Assembly: GCA_003446545.1 (NCBI GenBank)
Contig: DMAO01000365.1
Coordinates: 1 to 6,835, forward strand
Reading direction: 5' to 3'
From: Sphaerochaeta sp.
GTDB lineage: Bacteria; Spirochaetota; Spirochaetia; Sphaerochaetales; Sphaerochaetaceae
Length of the DNA stretch: 6,835 nucleotides
Every line of letters begins with the position of its first letter. Position 1 is the stretch's first letter. Under the pieces are notes generated by a model. That model saw only the letters and a program-made list of their open reading frames with translations. It was not told the DNA's origin and did no database searches. Position numbers and translations under genes: made by a program. Positions 1 to 6,248 of the stretch are shown here, in pieces.

Positions 1-1051
1 CTTCAATGCGAAGCTTTCCTGCTGTCTTGACCTTCTGCTCGGTCTTGTAGAAGAAAAGGTCCTCACAGTTATAGACCTCAGCCTTGATGAAACCCTTCTC
101 AAAGTCAGTGTGGATGACTCCTGCTGCCTGAGGAGCCTTGTAGCCTGCACGGAAGGTCCAGGCACGGTTCTCGTCAGAGCCAGCGGTAAAAAAGGTACGC
201 ATCCCAAGGGTGTGGTAGGCAAGGCGAACTAGGGCGTTCAATGAAGACTCCTCGAGACCTACGGCCTCCAGGAAATCCTTCTTGTCCTCTTCAGTTTCCA
301 AGGCAGCAATCTCAGACTCAATCTTGCCACAGATGACAATAACCTCAGATCCCTCTTCCTCGGCGATGGATCGTACAACCTTTACAAACTCGTTTTCCTC
401 AGAGATTCCATCCTCATCAACGTTACAGACATAGATGACAGGCTTGAGGGTAATGAGGTGCAGATCTTGCAGAGAGGCAAGATCTTCCTCTTCAAGGGCC
501 AGGCTTCGTGCAGGTTTGCCCAGTTCGAGACATTCCTTTACCTTTCCCAACAAGGGAAGCGATTTTTCACTCTCTTTCTGGGCTTCCTTGCCCAACCTAC
601 CTTGCTTTGCCTGTTTGTTATAGCGGGTGGTTACGGTCTCCAGGTCAGCCAGGGCAAGCTCAATGTTTATTGTCTCAATATCACTTGCAGGATCAATTCT
701 ATTGTTCACATGGACAATGTCACCATCTTCAAAACAGCGGACCACATGTGCGATGATACCCACTTCACGAATAGAGGCAAGGAACCTGTTGCCCAGGCCT
801 TCGCCTTTGGAAGCACCGGCTACAAGACCGGCAATATCGACAAACTCAAAGGTTGTCGGAATGACCCGTTCTGTCGGGATCAGTTCAACAATCTTGTCCA
901 GACGGGTATCAGGAACGCTAACGATGCCCACGTTGGGATCGATAGTACAAAAAGGATAGTTCGCGACTTCGGCAGGAGCTGCCGTCAAAGCGGAGAAAAT
1001 TGTCGATTTACCGACGTTGGGCAAGCCAACAATACCGCAATTCAAACCCAT
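1..1051 (-). CDS. ychF: Ribosome-associated P-loop ATPase/GTPase YchF (Obg family), C-terminus cut off by window edge
   Basis: The minus frame stays open from the ATG at 1051 to the left edge, giving 350 residues; the family usually has about 363-367, so roughly 15 are missing. Seen: P-loop GLPNVGKST at residues 9-17, the family stretch [13 protein letters not shown] at 30-42, G3 DIAGLV at 72-77 with a hydrophobic residue where many GTPases carry catalytic Gln, and NVDE at 210-213 in place of the guanine-specifying NKxD. The last is the known reason YchF proteins can prefer ATP. The C-terminal TGS domain is recognisable from about 280 on ([34 protein letters not shown]). YchF is a cytosolic protein that binds 70S ribosomes and is linked to stress responses. 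The start is supported by a GAGG ribosome-binding site at 1059-1062, 7 nt upstream. The gene diverges from hflX across 87 bp. The family identity is secure. Confidence 0.97.
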   Translation of the reverse strand, partial: MGLNCGIVGLPNVGKSTIFSALTAAPAEVANYPFCTIDPNVGIVSVPDTRLDKIVELIPTERVIPTTFEFVDIAGLVAGASKGEGLGNRFLASIREVGIIAHVVRCFEDGDIVHVNNRIDPASDIETINIELALADLETVTTRYNKQAKQGRLGKEAQKESEKSLPLLGKVKECLELGKPARSLALEEEDLASLQDLHLITLKPVIYVCNVDEDGISEENEFVKVVRSIAEEEGSEVIVICGKIESEIAALETEEDKKDFLEAVGLEESSLNALVRLAYHTLGMRTFFTAGSDENRAWTFRAGYKAPQAAGVIHTDFEKGFIKAEVYNCEDLFFYKTEQKVKTAGKLRIE

Positions 1052-1088
1052 ACATTAACCTCATATATGCTCAGTGGAGCTTAGAGAG

Positions 1089-1118
1089 AGTGTAGCATAT
1101 ATTGACTTCTCTGGTCAC
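1089..1118 (-). promoter_or_regulatory. Candidate ychF promoter (extended -10)
   Basis: Read on the minus strand, GTGACC (1118-1113) lies 18 bp from TACACT (1094-1089), and a TGC just before the latter makes an extended -10 motif. Transcription would begin near 1082, leaving a leader of about 30 nt that contains the GAGG ribosome-binding site. Each hexamer matches the sigma-70 consensus at 4 of 6 positions, so this rests on motif and position only. Its -35 lies inside the spacer of the opposing hflX promoter. Confidence 0.4.
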
Positions 1119-1130
1119 CAGCCCTATAGT
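1102..1130 (+). promoter_or_regulatory. Candidate hflX sigma-70 promoter, abutting the start codon
   Basis: TTGACT (1102-1107) and TATAGT (1125-1130) are separated by exactly 17 bp, each matching the sigma-70 consensus at 5 of 6 positions. This is the best-looking promoter in the window. The predicted transcription start is at 1137-1139, while the hflX ATG is at 1139-1141, so the mRNA would have almost no 5' leader. The promoter overlaps the opposing ychF promoter, so the two could compete for polymerase. Confidence 0.6.
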
Positions 1131-1138
1131 TACCATCA

Positions 1139-2464
1139 ATGGAAATCGATACAATCACTGAAAAAGATGATCCCTCAGTCAAGGGAAAACAAATACACGA
1201 CATAGAAATAGAACGACAAAGGGCAATTTTGCTTGTCCTTGTTCCCACAACAGAAGACAGATTACATGCGAAGCTCCGTGGTGAAGAACTCCAGGCTCTG
1301 GTAAGCACCATGGGGCCCTTGACTGTACACATCCTGACGATACCCCTGCGTGATCATAACAGTGCAACCCTTATCGGAAGCGGTAAGGTCGCTGAAATCA
1401 AGGGCCTTATAGACACCTATGAAAGCGACCTTGTAATCTTTGACCAAGGCATCAGCCCAAGGGTCCAGAGAAATCTGGAGAAGGAGTGGGAGTGCTGTGT
1501 AATCGACCGTGATGAGGTAATCCTACAGATCTTTGCTGACAGGGCCGCCACCAAGGAAGCAAGCCTGCAGGTCGAGCTCGCCAGGCTTGAGTACTCCCTC
1601 CCCCGCCTTACCAGGATGTGGGTCGGCCTTTCACGCCAACATGGTGGAGTGAAAGGAAACAAAGGTAGCGGGGAACAGCAGCTTGAGCTTGACCGAAGAC
1701 AGATCAAGGAAAAGATTACCCTCCTAAAGGAACAGCTAAAGAAGGTCCAGCAACAGCGTTCGATCCAACGATCACAGAGACAGAACGGTAACGTCCCTCT
1801 CGGGGCCATCGTAGGCTATACCAACAGCGGCAAATCCTCACTGCTCAATGCCCTCACACAGGCAGGTGTACTGGTGGAGAACAAGCTCTTTGCCACCCTC
1901 GATCCGACCACCAGGACTGTGAAGCTCCCTGGAGGAGTGGAAGTCCTGCTCTCCGACACCGTCGGTTTTGTCAGTGACCTTCCCCACAATCTTGTGGATT
2001 CTTTTAAAAGCACACTGGAAGAGGCAAAATATGCAGACTTCCTCATCATTGTCTGTGATGCCTCACACCCTGATATGCTAGGAAGTTACACCACAACAGT
2101 GAAAGTCTTGGAAGAGTTAGGCTGCACTGACAAACCAGCTATTGTCATGATAAACAAGATGGATGCTATCCATGATGATTTTGCAGTCGCAAGGCTCAAA
2201 AGCATGTACTCCCCGGTTGTAGAGACGTCTGTCCTAAAGGGTGAAGGTCTTGATGACCTGCTATACCAGATAGGGGAAACTCTGCATGCGCTCTGCCCAA
2301 TTACGTACTACCTTATTCCCGAATCCCGCTACGACCTTATCTCTCACATACGACGATCAGGACAGGTACTGAGCATCGAGTATCTCGATACTGGCATCCT
2401 CGTTGAGACACAGATACTAAAACGATACCAAAACCCTATTTTGGCTTTCAAGGTGCAAAAATAG
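1139..2464 (+). CDS. hflX: Ribosome-splitting GTPase HflX
   Basis: A 441-residue cytosolic translational GTPase of the Obg-HflX group. Known members split stalled or stress-inactivated 70S ribosomes into subunits. Seen in order: an N-terminal HflX domain starting about residue 25 ([11 protein letters not shown]) with the glycine segment [10 protein letters not shown] at 78-87; the family linker LSRQHGG...[14 protein letters not shown] at 164-189, leading into a charged probable coiled coil at about 185-212; the G domain with G1 GYTNSGKSS at 226-234, ATLDPTTR at 252-259, G3 DTVGF at 273-277, G4 NKMD at 339-342 and a G5-like TSVLKGEG at 363-370; then a short C-terminal domain. No good Shine-Dalgarno sequence precedes ATG 1139, and the best promoter ends 8 nt upstream of it. 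A TTG at 1229 (residue 31), with AAAGGG nearby, is an alternative start but would remove conserved N-terminal residues. The gene is separate from hfq/miaA, its neighbours in enterobacteria. Identity is secure; only the start is uncertain. Confidence 0.96.
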   Translation: MEIDTITEKDDPSVKGKQIHDIEIERQRAILLVLVPTTEDRLHAKLRGEELQALVSTMGPLTVHILTIPLRDHNSATLIGSGKVAEIKGLIDTYESDLVIFDQGISPRVQRNLEKEWECCVIDRDEVILQIFADRAATKEASLQVELARLEYSLPRLTRMWVGLSRQHGGVKGNKGSGEQQLELDRRQIKEKITLLKEQLKKVQQQRSIQRSQRQNGNVPLGAIVGYTNSGKSSLLNALTQAGVLVENKLFATLDPTTRTVKLPGGVEVLLSDTVGFVSDLPHNLVDSFKSTLEEAKYADFLIIVCDASHPDMLGSYTTTVKVLEELGCTDKPAIVMINKMDAIHDDFAVARLKSMYSPVVETSVLKGEGLDDLLYQIGETLHALCPITYYLIPESRYDLISHIRRSGQVLSIEYLDTGILVETQILKRYQNPILAFKVQK

Positions 2465-2488
2465 ATTAGGTTATATATTTATTCATAT

Positions 2489-2511
2489 GTACATGTAGAA
2501 GACTCATGTAC
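2489..2511. repeat. Small inverted repeat after hflX
   Basis: GTACATG (2489-2495) and CATGTAC (2505-2511) form a perfect 7-bp inverted repeat around a 9-nt loop. It lies 25 nt past the hflX stop and only 4 nt before the larger hairpin at 2516-2553. It is AT-rich and lacks a T-tract, so it is at best an accessory mRNA 3'-end structure. A protein-binding palindrome is equally possible. Confidence 0.4.
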
Positions 2512-2515
2512 GAAA

Positions 2516-2553
2516 GATTGCCGCCCTACCAAACTATCGGCAGGGCGGCAATC
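2516..2553. terminator. Perfect 12-bp hairpin between convergent genes, probable bidirectional terminator
   Basis: GATTGCCGCCCT (2516-2527) pairs perfectly with AGGGCGGCAATC (2542-2553) around a 14-nt loop. It sits between the hflX stop at 2464 and the stop of the minus-strand barrel gene at 2581, where a shared terminator would be expected. Neither side has a real T-tract (TTTC on the minus-strand side, none on the plus side). It may therefore act through 3'-end stabilisation or Rho-assisted termination, or be a copy of an intergenic palindromic repeat. Confidence 0.6.
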
Positions 2554-2580
2554 CAACGTGTTGTGCTATTTTCTCGGTGA

Positions 2581-3084
2581 TCAGTCAAATCTCCATAGGC
2601 CTCCAAGGAAACCACTGAAGCCAAGGCCAACGCCCACTTCATCATTCTTAACAATTTGTATGCCAGGGGCCAGACGGAAGTAGACATCAATGGGAACTTC
2701 TGTAAAGTGATAGACAACTCCGAACGGGACAAGTACAGAAAAATCAAATCCATTGGTGTCGTTTAGGGGGACTCCTACATTCACGCCAAGACCCATGGTG
2801 ACATCAAAATCTGCCCTATCGATGCTAAACTCATTGATCTTATAGTTTGCCGCAACATCGAAGGAAAGTTGGGATGCGTCAAAATTATTGAGGCCTAAGT
2901 TTCCGATAATGTCAAAATCCCGATTAGCCCTAACCTGAAATCCAAGACCTGTGTTGGTTCCTAGGTTAAGTCCAAGTGCATACTTGCTATACGCAGCACT
3001 TGAAGTTTGTAGGGGGGCAGCGACGACAGGTACTACCATTAAAAGCAAGAGGGAAAATACGATAAGATATGTTCTTTTTTTCAT
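2581..3084 (-). CDS. Small exported protein, probable outer-membrane beta-barrel
   Basis: A 167-residue protein I cannot assign to a named family. Residues 1-23 are a clear Sec signal peptide: MKKR, a hydrophobic core of leucine, valine and phenylalanine, and a VVAA/APL cleavage region. The mature part of about 145 residues is rich in glycine, asparagine, aspartate and aromatics. It shows repeated alternating polar/hydrophobic stretches, such as YALGLNLG, FDVTMGLGVNVGVP, FDFSVLVPFGVVYHF and VDVYFRLAPGI-like segments, about right for eight short strands. It ends in LWRFD, aromatic-rich like many barrel C-termini. There is no cysteine lipobox and no enzymatic motif. The start is well supported by AAGGAG at 3098-3093, 8 nt upstream of the ATG. 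The gene is monocistronic, convergent with hflX and divergent from the transporter gene. Small OmpX/OmpA-like barrels of spirochaetes are a reasonable comparison, but a soluble periplasmic beta protein is not excluded. Confidence 0.8.
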   Translation of the reverse strand: MKKRTYLIVFSLLLLMVVPVVAAPLQTSSAAYSKYALGLNLGTNTGLGFQVRANRDFDIIGNLGLNNFDASQLSFDVAANYKINEFSIDRADFDVTMGLGVNVGVPLNDTNGFDFSVLVPFGVVYHFTEVPIDVYFRLAPGIQIVKNDEVGVGLGFSGFLGGLWRFD

Positions 3085-3162
3085 ACAAAAGGCTCCTTGA
3101 GGAAGGATTATCTCCCTCTAATGAGAATAACTATATCATATAAAACAATTTAATTCTAGCTG

Positions 3163-3181
3163 TAAGGTCAGACAAACCTAA
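3163..3181. promoter_or_regulatory. Imperfect palindrome in a divergent intergenic region
   Basis: TAAGGT and ACCTAA flank a 7-nt spacer (CAGACAA); five of six positions are symmetric. It is the only obvious dyad in the 210-bp region between the barrel gene (start 3084) and the transporter gene (start 3295). An operator is conceivable, but short dyads like this also arise by chance. Confidence 0.15.
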
Positions 3182-3225
3182 CAAATACCCTACTCTATTC
3201 GTATATACTGTTCTGGCATTATGTA

Positions 3226-3267
3226 TTGAGAAAGATACTGGCTTTTTTTATCCTTACTATATATTAT
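3226..3267 (+). promoter_or_regulatory. AT-rich putative promoter region of the OPT transporter gene
   Basis: TTGAGA (3226-3231) is followed after 17 bp by TATCCT (3249-3254), and a stronger -10-like TATTAT lies at 3262-3267 without a good partner -35. Either would start transcription in the 20-40 nt before the ribosome-binding site AAAGGAAG at 3276-3283. The exact promoter cannot be chosen by eye. The rest of 3085-3294 is AT-rich and holds no gene I can support. Confidence 0.3.
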
Positions 3268-3294
3268 ACAAAACCAAAGGAAGTGTAAGAAACA

Positions 3295-4887
3295 ATGAAC
3301 AAACACCTTACCCTTAGAGGAATGATCGTAGGTCTCTTGGGCCTTGTAGTTATAACAGCCAGCTCCATGTATGTGGCTCTTCGCATGGGGGCCCTCCCTT
3401 GGCCCACCATATTTGTTACTGTGGTCAGCATGGCTGCCCTGAGCAAGGCAAAGAACTCCTCCTTGCAGGAGATCAACGTCACGCATACCATCATGAGTAG
3501 CGGTGCAATGGTAGCAGGAGGCCTGGCCTTTACCCTCCCCGGACTCTGGATGATAGCCCCCGATGCCTCGTTCTCAACAATACGGCTCATTGTACTGACG
3601 GTGGTTGGTGCCATACTGGGGACCCTCTTTTCCGCCATTTTCCGCAAGAAGCTCATTGAGGAAGAAAAGCTACCCTACCCGATGGGACTTGCTTCCTACA
3701 ACACGCTGCAGGCGAGCGTTAAAGGCGGCCATGGAGCAAAGACCCTCTTTGCATCCATGGGTGGTTCGGTACTCTTTACAGCTCTGCGTGACGGCTTTGG
3801 CAAAATCCCTGCATTGCTTACACTCTTCAAAGGAACAGCAATCTTCCCAGCCTTCTCCATCTGGGTATCCCCGATGGCTATGGGTATCGGTGCCATCATT
3901 GGGCCCCTGTTCGCCTTGATTTGGTTTGGAGGGGCAATCTTTGGCTACTATCTGCTCATTCCTGTTGGATTGAGTACCGGGCTTTTCGCATCCATGGCCG
4001 AAGGGGATATCTTCCGATCCAACCTAGGCATTGGCCTTATGATCGGAACAGGGCTGGGCGTGTTTGTCAAGGCGGTCATATCAAGAGCCAAACAGACCAA
4101 GAAACAAACAGATGCCAAACAGATGCCAACAAGGACAAGGACAATGATTCTCATCGTCCTCGTATTCTCGGTCATTCTCCTTGCAGTGGGAACCGACATA
4201 AGCCTCACAGAAGCGATTATCGTCATCGTAGGTATCTACCTCACCACTTACCTCTCAGGGATGCTTACGGGGCAAACCGGTATCAATCCGATGGAAATCT
4301 TTGGTATACTTGTCCTGTTGGTAGTGCAGCTGTTTACCCACCCATCCCTTATTGCATCCTTCAGTATTGCAGCGGTCACCGCAGTCGCCTGCGGTCTTAC
4401 AGGCGATGTCATGAACGACCTGAAAAGCGGATACCTTCTGAGTACCGATACCAGGCAGCAGATTCTTGGTGAGGGCATTGGTGGCGTTATCGGGGCAGTG
4501 TTGTCAGTATTTGTACTGCTCATCATGAAAGCTTCCTTCGGAGGCTTTGGTACCCCAGAGCTACCAGCCCCTCAGGCTGCTGCAGTAGCGGCAATGGTAG
4601 GAGGGCTCAGTCATGTGCCTGCCTTCATTACTGGCTGTGTTATCGGCCTCATCCTCTACCTGAGCAAACTCCCCTCTGCAACCTTGGGCTTGGGTGTGTA
4701 TCTTCCCATCTATATCTCATCCATCATGGGCCTAGGTGCTGTCTTATCCGCAGTGCTCAAAAAAATATTCTCAAAAAAATACAGCCCAGAGCATTTGGGT
4801 GAAGAATCAGGGCTTGTTGCAAGCGGTTTACTCGGTGGAGAAGGAATTACAGGTGTAGCAATCGCTATCATTTCTATGCTCAAATAG
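3295..4887 (+). CDS. OPT family transporter (oligopeptide / metal-chelate type)
   Basis: A 530-residue polytopic inner-membrane protein with about 14 hydrophobic segments, starting at residue 9. OPT features seen: TIMSSGAMVAGGLAFTLP at 65-82, the loop EEEKLPYPMGLASYN at 122-136, and the signature region GLTGDVMNDLKSGYLLS at 367-383 followed by DTRQQILGEGIGG. Then come ELPAPQAAAVAAMVGG at 422-437 and a final hairpin of two helices. A basic, polar loop at about 263-282 splits the protein into halves, as expected of the family. OPT proteins are secondary transporters that take up small peptides or metal-siderophore/nicotianamine-like complexes, generally coupled to protons. The substrate cannot be told from this sequence. 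At 530 residues it is at the short end of bacterial OPT lengths. The ribosome-binding site AAAGGAAG sits 11 nt before the ATG, a slightly long spacing. rlmN follows after 13 nt, so the two are likely co-transcribed; no peptidase or metal gene is adjacent. Confidence 0.9.
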   Translation: MNKHLTLRGMIVGLLGLVVITASSMYVALRMGALPWPTIFVTVVSMAALSKAKNSSLQEINVTHTIMSSGAMVAGGLAFTLPGLWMIAPDASFSTIRLIVLTVVGAILGTLFSAIFRKKLIEEEKLPYPMGLASYNTLQASVKGGHGAKTLFASMGGSVLFTALRDGFGKIPALLTLFKGTAIFPAFSIWVSPMAMGIGAIIGPLFALIWFGGAIFGYYLLIPVGLSTGLFASMAEGDIFRSNLGIGLMIGTGLGVFVKAVISRAKQTKKQTDAKQMPTRTRTMILIVLVFSVILLAVGTDISLTEAIIVIVGIYLTTYLSGMLTGQTGINPMEIFGILVLLVVQLFTHPSLIASFSIAAVTAVACGLTGDVMNDLKSGYLLSTDTRQQILGEGIGGVIGAVLSVFVLLIMKASFGGFGTPELPAPQAAAVAAMVGGLSHVPAFITGCVIGLILYLSKLPSATLGLGVYLPIYISSIMGLGAVLSAVLKKIFSKKYSPEHLGEESGLVASGLLGGEGITGVAIAIISMLK

Positions 4888-4900
4888 GTATACTGGCGAG

Positions 4901-5983
4901 ATGGAACAAGAGAAAAAAATGCCACTGTCCCTCTATGGCCTGAGTGCAGAGGATATCAACGAACTACTGGAGTTACCAAAGGCCTTCTACGGAAGGCAGA
5001 TATATGCCTGGCTCATCAAAGGAGTCTCCTCCTTTGATGGGATGACAAACCTCCCCAAGTATGAGCGTGAGCGGCTGACAGAGCTCATGCCCTCCCTCTC
5101 ATCCTCGACAGTTGCCACAAGCGAGGCTGATGAAAGTGGAGCAACGAAGATGGGCATCCGCCTGTATGATGGGTCCATCGTGGAGTGTGTACTGCTTGTG
5201 GACAAGAAAGGGCGTCATACTGCCTGCCTGTCAAGTCAGGTAGGATGTGCCATGGGTTGCACCTTCTGCAGGACTGGTACTATGGGTTTGTTGCGTAACC
5301 TCGCAGCAGAAGAGATCATCGAACAGTACATCCACCTTGTCCGAGTGAGCAAAGAACCTATAACCCATATTGTCTATATGGGCATGGGCGAACCCCTTGC
5401 CAATATAGCAGCGGTCACCCGCTCCATACGGTTCTTCCACCAGGAGCAGGGCTTCAACATCAGCCTACGAAGGATAACAATCAGCACCTGTGGAATAGTG
5501 CCGGGAATCCTCAAGCTTACAGAGCAGAAGCTTCCGGTCAGGCTTGCAGTCTCCCTGGTAATTGCAGACAACAAGATGCGTGACAGGATCATGCCGGTAA
5601 ACCAGAAGTGGGACCTCAATGAGCTTAAGAGAGCACTACTGCACTACCAGCGCCTTGGGGGAAAACGGATCACCATCGAATATTGCCTGCTTCACAACAC
5701 AAACACCGATGAAGAGTCAGCAAAGAAACTTGCCTCCTACCTGAAGAACCTGGATGCACTGGTCAACCTCATTCCCTGGAACCCAGCAGAGGACATGCCC
5801 TGGGAAACTCCCTCAGAAGAGGAGGTCGACCGCTTCATTCACTTCCTTGACCGCTGGAACGTCAAATACACGCTTCGCCGATCCCGTGGACGGGAGATCA
5901 ACGGTGCATGCGGTCAGCTTGCAGTACCCCTTAACAAGGGTATGGAGTATGACTTCCTCGATGAAGAGGATGATGAGGACTAA
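4901..5983 (+). CDS. rlmN: Dual-specificity 23S rRNA (A2503-C2) / tRNA (A37-C2) methyltransferase RlmN
   Basis: A 360-residue radical-SAM enzyme, normal length. RlmN makes 2-methyladenosine at A2503 of 23S rRNA in the peptidyl-transferase centre and at A37 of some tRNAs, affecting fidelity. It uses a [4Fe-4S] cluster, two SAM molecules and a methylated cysteine intermediate. Seen: the N-terminal accessory domain with RQIYAWL at 32-38; CxxxCxxC cluster ligands C116, C120 and C123 in VGCAMGCTFCRTG; C109 and C337 (GACGQL) at the positions of the two catalytic cysteines; SAM-binding YMGMGEPLAN at 159-168; STCGIVPG at 195-202; IMPVNQKW at 230-237. All catalytic cysteines are present. The usual SLHA after the GIVPG region is replaced by SLVIAD at 218-223. 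ATG 4919 (residue 7) is an alternative start; neither candidate has a strong ribosome-binding site, which fits coupling to the transporter gene 13 nt upstream. The C-terminus is very acidic (DEEDDED). Confidence 0.96.
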   Translation: MEQEKKMPLSLYGLSAEDINELLELPKAFYGRQIYAWLIKGVSSFDGMTNLPKYERERLTELMPSLSSSTVATSEADESGATKMGIRLYDGSIVECVLLVDKKGRHTACLSSQVGCAMGCTFCRTGTMGLLRNLAAEEIIEQYIHLVRVSKEPITHIVYMGMGEPLANIAAVTRSIRFFHQEQGFNISLRRITISTCGIVPGILKLTEQKLPVRLAVSLVIADNKMRDRIMPVNQKWDLNELKRALLHYQRLGGKRITIEYCLLHNTNTDEESAKKLASYLKNLDALVNLIPWNPAEDMPWETPSEEEVDRFIHFLDRWNVKYTLRRSRGREINGACGQLAVPLNKGMEYDFLDEEDDED

Positions 5984-6020
5984 CCAACAATACCCTTGAA
6001 CAATGAGTCCCTATGGGCAC

Positions 6021-6051
6021 GAAACCTCCTGCAATCAAAGCAGGAGGTTTC
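6021..6051. terminator. Rho-independent terminator after rlmN, probably bidirectional
   Basis: GAAACCTCCTGC (6021-6032) pairs perfectly with GCAGGAGGTTTC (6040-6051) around the 7-nt loop AATCAAA, 37 nt after the rlmN stop. The stem base contributes GTTTC and is followed by TGTTTG, a short T-rich tail. The minus-strand abiE locus converges on the same site, so the hairpin probably ends both transcripts. Positions 6052-6146 between it and the AbiEii stub hold nothing I can identify. Confidence 0.8.
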
Positions 6052-6146
6052 TGTTTGCATAGCTATATGATGATCACAGCCAAGGACCGGCAGGGATCCA
6101 TATCCTTTTTCCTGTACCATTGTTACTAATCGGTGAGAGAAAAAGC

Positions 6147-6248
6147 TCAACTTCTTTTTATATAATCATTAAAGACCCTATTATCTGCTCTTGAGCGATT
6201 GAGTAGACGCTGTCGAACTGAAGAAGAAGTATTCTGGAGAGATTTCAT
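6147..6248 (-). pseudogene. Truncated AbiEii-like nucleotidyltransferase toxin, N-terminal stub
   Basis: On the minus strand an ATG at 6248 overlaps the abiEi stop (ATGA) and opens 33 codons before TGA at 6149-6147. The peptide begins MKSLQNTSSSVRQRLLNRSR and continues with ADNRVFNDYIKRS. This resembles the start of AbiEii proteins (pfam08843 type), which from memory commonly carry an SVRQRLLN-like motif followed by RxxDF. Full-length AbiEii toxins run to some 230-300 residues and carry a nucleotidyltransferase GS...D motif, which is absent here. I found no continuation in any frame between 6146 and the rlmN terminator. The gene order, overlap and start signals match the usual abiEi-abiEii operon, so the toxin gene appears to have lost all but its first tenth or so by deletion. 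A short non-homologous peptide is the alternative. Confidence 0.65.

Noticed and set aside
458..1084. 208-codon open frame on the plus strand across the left region
   Set aside because: It lies antisense to ychF, which has unmistakable family motifs over the same stretch; the plus-strand translation shows no family resemblance.
1417..1809. 130-codon minus-strand frame within hflX
   Set aside because: It is a Ser/Arg/Cys-rich antisense shadow of the HflX linker and G domain, with no independent start signals.
3921..4472. 183-codon plus-strand frame inside the transporter gene
   Set aside because: It is out of frame within the OPT coding sequence, rich in Arg, His, Tyr and Ser as typical of shadow translations, and lacks a ribosome-binding site.
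6091..6110. Short AGGGAT/ATCCTT hairpin followed by T residues near the stub
   Set aside because: A 6-bp stem with a G-T pair next to a few Ts is too weak to call a terminator when a perfect 12-bp hairpin lies 40 nt away.
5978..6118. Minus-strand frame starting ATG at 6118 and reading through the rlmN terminator, considered as the missing rest of AbiEii
   Set aside because: Its peptide (MVQEKGYGSLPVLG...) resembles nothing in AbiEii, and it runs through a perfect terminator hairpin and ends at the rlmN stop region.
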